From [Bacteroides] pectinophilus (GTDB taxonomy: Bacteria > Bacillota > Clostridia > Lachnospirales > Lachnospiraceae): 64,000 nucleotides of DNA. The notes under the pieces are model-generated. The model worked only from the letters and a program-made list of their open reading frames with translations. It made no database searches and was not told the DNA's origin. Shown one piece after another: positions 62,902 to 64,000 of this stretch. Both the position numbers and the translations under genes were made by a program. The stretch's first letter is position 1. Each line of letters opens with the position of its first letter. Where the stretch lies: positions 201,001 through 265,000 of the forward strand of contig CP102260.1 of NCBI GenBank assembly GCA_025146925.1, read 5' to 3'.

Positions 62902-64000
62902 TATAAACCAAAATAACAAAAGCAACAGCGTCGCAGAAATAATATTATATACAATAAAAAGCAGACTGCTGTTGTCATTTGCAATAGTATCTGCGGTAGT
63001 TATGGCGATAGTCACATCACTTTTTCCACCATTGATTCTTGGTGGTATTATTGATGCCATGACAGCAGGGCAGGCAGTTAATTGGGGAATGATACTTGCA
63101 TACTTTGGGCTGATTGTGCTTACGGGACTTATGGAGGCTGCAAGAGAGGCACTTCTTACAGTATTCGGACAGAAGATAACGCATGCATTGAGAAGCGGGC
63201 TTATGGATAAGTTCACAAGGCTTACGGCAGACTGTCTTAATAAGCAGGAGCCGGGCGCGGTTGTATCAAGATTTGTAGGTGATGTTGATACAGTAGAGGC
63301 ACTTTTTACATCAGGAATTATCAGTATGTTTGCAGATGTATGCAGAATCATAAGCATACTTGCGGTTATATGGTTCCGTAACAAAGGTCTTGCAATAGTG
63401 ATTGTAGTGCTGCTTCCGTTTTTATTCTGGTTCACAAGGCACGTACAGAAAAATATGCTCAGCGCTCAGATTGCAAACCGCCGTGCAGTAAGCCGTGCAT
63501 CAGGCCATGTACCTGAGACACTTCATAATATCCGTACAGTACATACACTTGGCAGGGAAAAGTATATGGAACAAAGATATGATGAGTACATAAGCGAAGG
63601 CTACAGGGCGATGGAGAAGACCAATTTCTACGATGCAATATATTCTCCTGTAATTCTTATTTTAAATGCTGTTGTAATTGCGGTAGTCATGTTGTTCTCT
63701 GCATCAGGCAGCCCTGTGGTGCTTACACTGTTCGGAATGTCAGCAGGTACGGCAGTAGCCGTAATGAATTACATTTCACAGATATTTTCACCGGTAGAGA
63801 GCCTCGGCATGGAGATTCAGACAATACAGTCAGCACTTGCCGGTGTAAAGAGGATAGATGAATTCCTTGCACAGGACGAATTTGCAAAGCAGGATACAAA
63901 AGCGCCTGACGGGCCTGTGGTAAGATTTGATAACGTCACATTTGGTTATGATGATAAAAATATTCTTAATGACTTTAGTTTTGAAGTCCGTACCGGCGAG
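62891..64000 (+). CDS. ABC exporter subunit 2 (3' end outside window)
   Basis: The frame opens MTNNINQNNKSNSVAEI at 62891, overlapping the previous stop by 11 nt, and runs off the window. Six membrane helices are present (residues about 25-320), followed by the beginning of the ATPase (VVRFDNVTFGYDDKNIL). It is the natural heterodimer partner of the preceding subunit. The nucleotide-binding motifs lie beyond the edge. Confidence 0.9.
   Translation, partial: MTNNINQNNKSNSVAEIILYTIKSRLLLSFAIVSAVVMAIVTSLFPPLILGGIIDAMTAGQAVNWGMILAYFGLIVLTGLMEAAREALLTVFGQKITHALRSGLMDKFTRLTADCLNKQEPGAVVSRFVGDVDTVEALFTSGIISMFADVCRIISILAVIWFRNKGLAIVIVVLLPFLFWFTRHVQKNMLSAQIANRRAVSRASGHVPETLHNIRTVHTLGREKYMEQRYDEYISEGYRAMEKTNFYDAIYSPVILILNAVVIAVVMLFSASGSPVVLTLFGMSAGTAVAVMNYISQIFSPVESLGMEIQTIQSALAGVKRIDEFLAQDEFAKQDTKAPDGPVVRFDNVTFGYDDKNILNDFSFEVRTGE

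Overview
The window looks like a chromosome segment of a gut Lachnospiraceae-type Firmicute (class Clostridia). The evidence is strong Shine-Dalgarno sites, SpoVG, a DnaD-domain plus DnaI-like helicase-loader pair, a GlgC/GlgD pair, Gram-positive lipoprotein signals, no outer-membrane genes, and many secreted or anaerobe-type proteins (2-hydroxyacyl-CoA dehydratase activase, SPASM radical SAM, DUF1848, DUF5688). Codon use in the housekeeping parts is mildly AT-rich. No tRNA, rRNA or CRISPR array was seen.

Layout. 0-20 kb is mostly core: a 5'-truncated guanylyltransferase/phosphomannose isomerase fusion and a YfhO-like membrane protein; convergent prs; a DnaI/DnaD-type primosome pair separated from murC by a cluster of DnaA boxes; glgC-glgD; spoVG; a HAD phosphatase; an anchored PIG-L deacetylase; and pth-mfd. 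Palindromic and tandem repeats follow mfd. 20-28.8 kb holds small regulators, acetyltransferases, glycerate kinase, a YbaK-type deacylase, an unusual TetM-like GTPase fused to a Rae1/YacP-type NYN ribonuclease domain, an AAC(3)-like enzyme, and a MarR-TSUP operon with visible operators.

28.9-39.7 kb is the most striking region. A 1201-residue secreted protein (beta-helix-like N-terminus, thrombospondin type 3 repeats, C-type lectin domain, DUF4474-like C-terminus) is followed by six related DUF5104-like lipoproteins or membrane-anchored proteins and one truncated copy. Five detached copies of the 3' end of the big gene are interleaved with them, and a structured repeat of about 95 bp follows five of the genes. 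This has the architecture of a polymorphic effector/immunity locus with orphan tail-plus-immunity cassettes. The array runs into an IS256-family remnant, and a last scrap of it lies at 42.17 kb beyond an esterase operon and a DUF5688 pseudogene.

42.3-52.3 kb carries a G3E GTPase, a giant two-headed acyl-CoA dehydratase activase, a divergent Crp/Fnr-type regulator, and an iron/corrinoid-type ABC transporter with a two-cupin gene. A shared 16-bp palindrome lies upstream of both the regulator/activase pair and the transporter. 52.4-60.4 kb has an integrase scrap, a GGDEF-PAS protein, an HxlR regulator, and a compact operon: an ACGX-type RiPP precursor, its SPASM radical SAM enzyme, a nitroreductase stub, a flavin/ferredoxin protein, a zinc macrodomain, a class M sirtuin, and a DUF1848 protein. 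The window ends in a MarR-controlled heterodimeric ABC exporter whose second subunit is cut off by the window edge.
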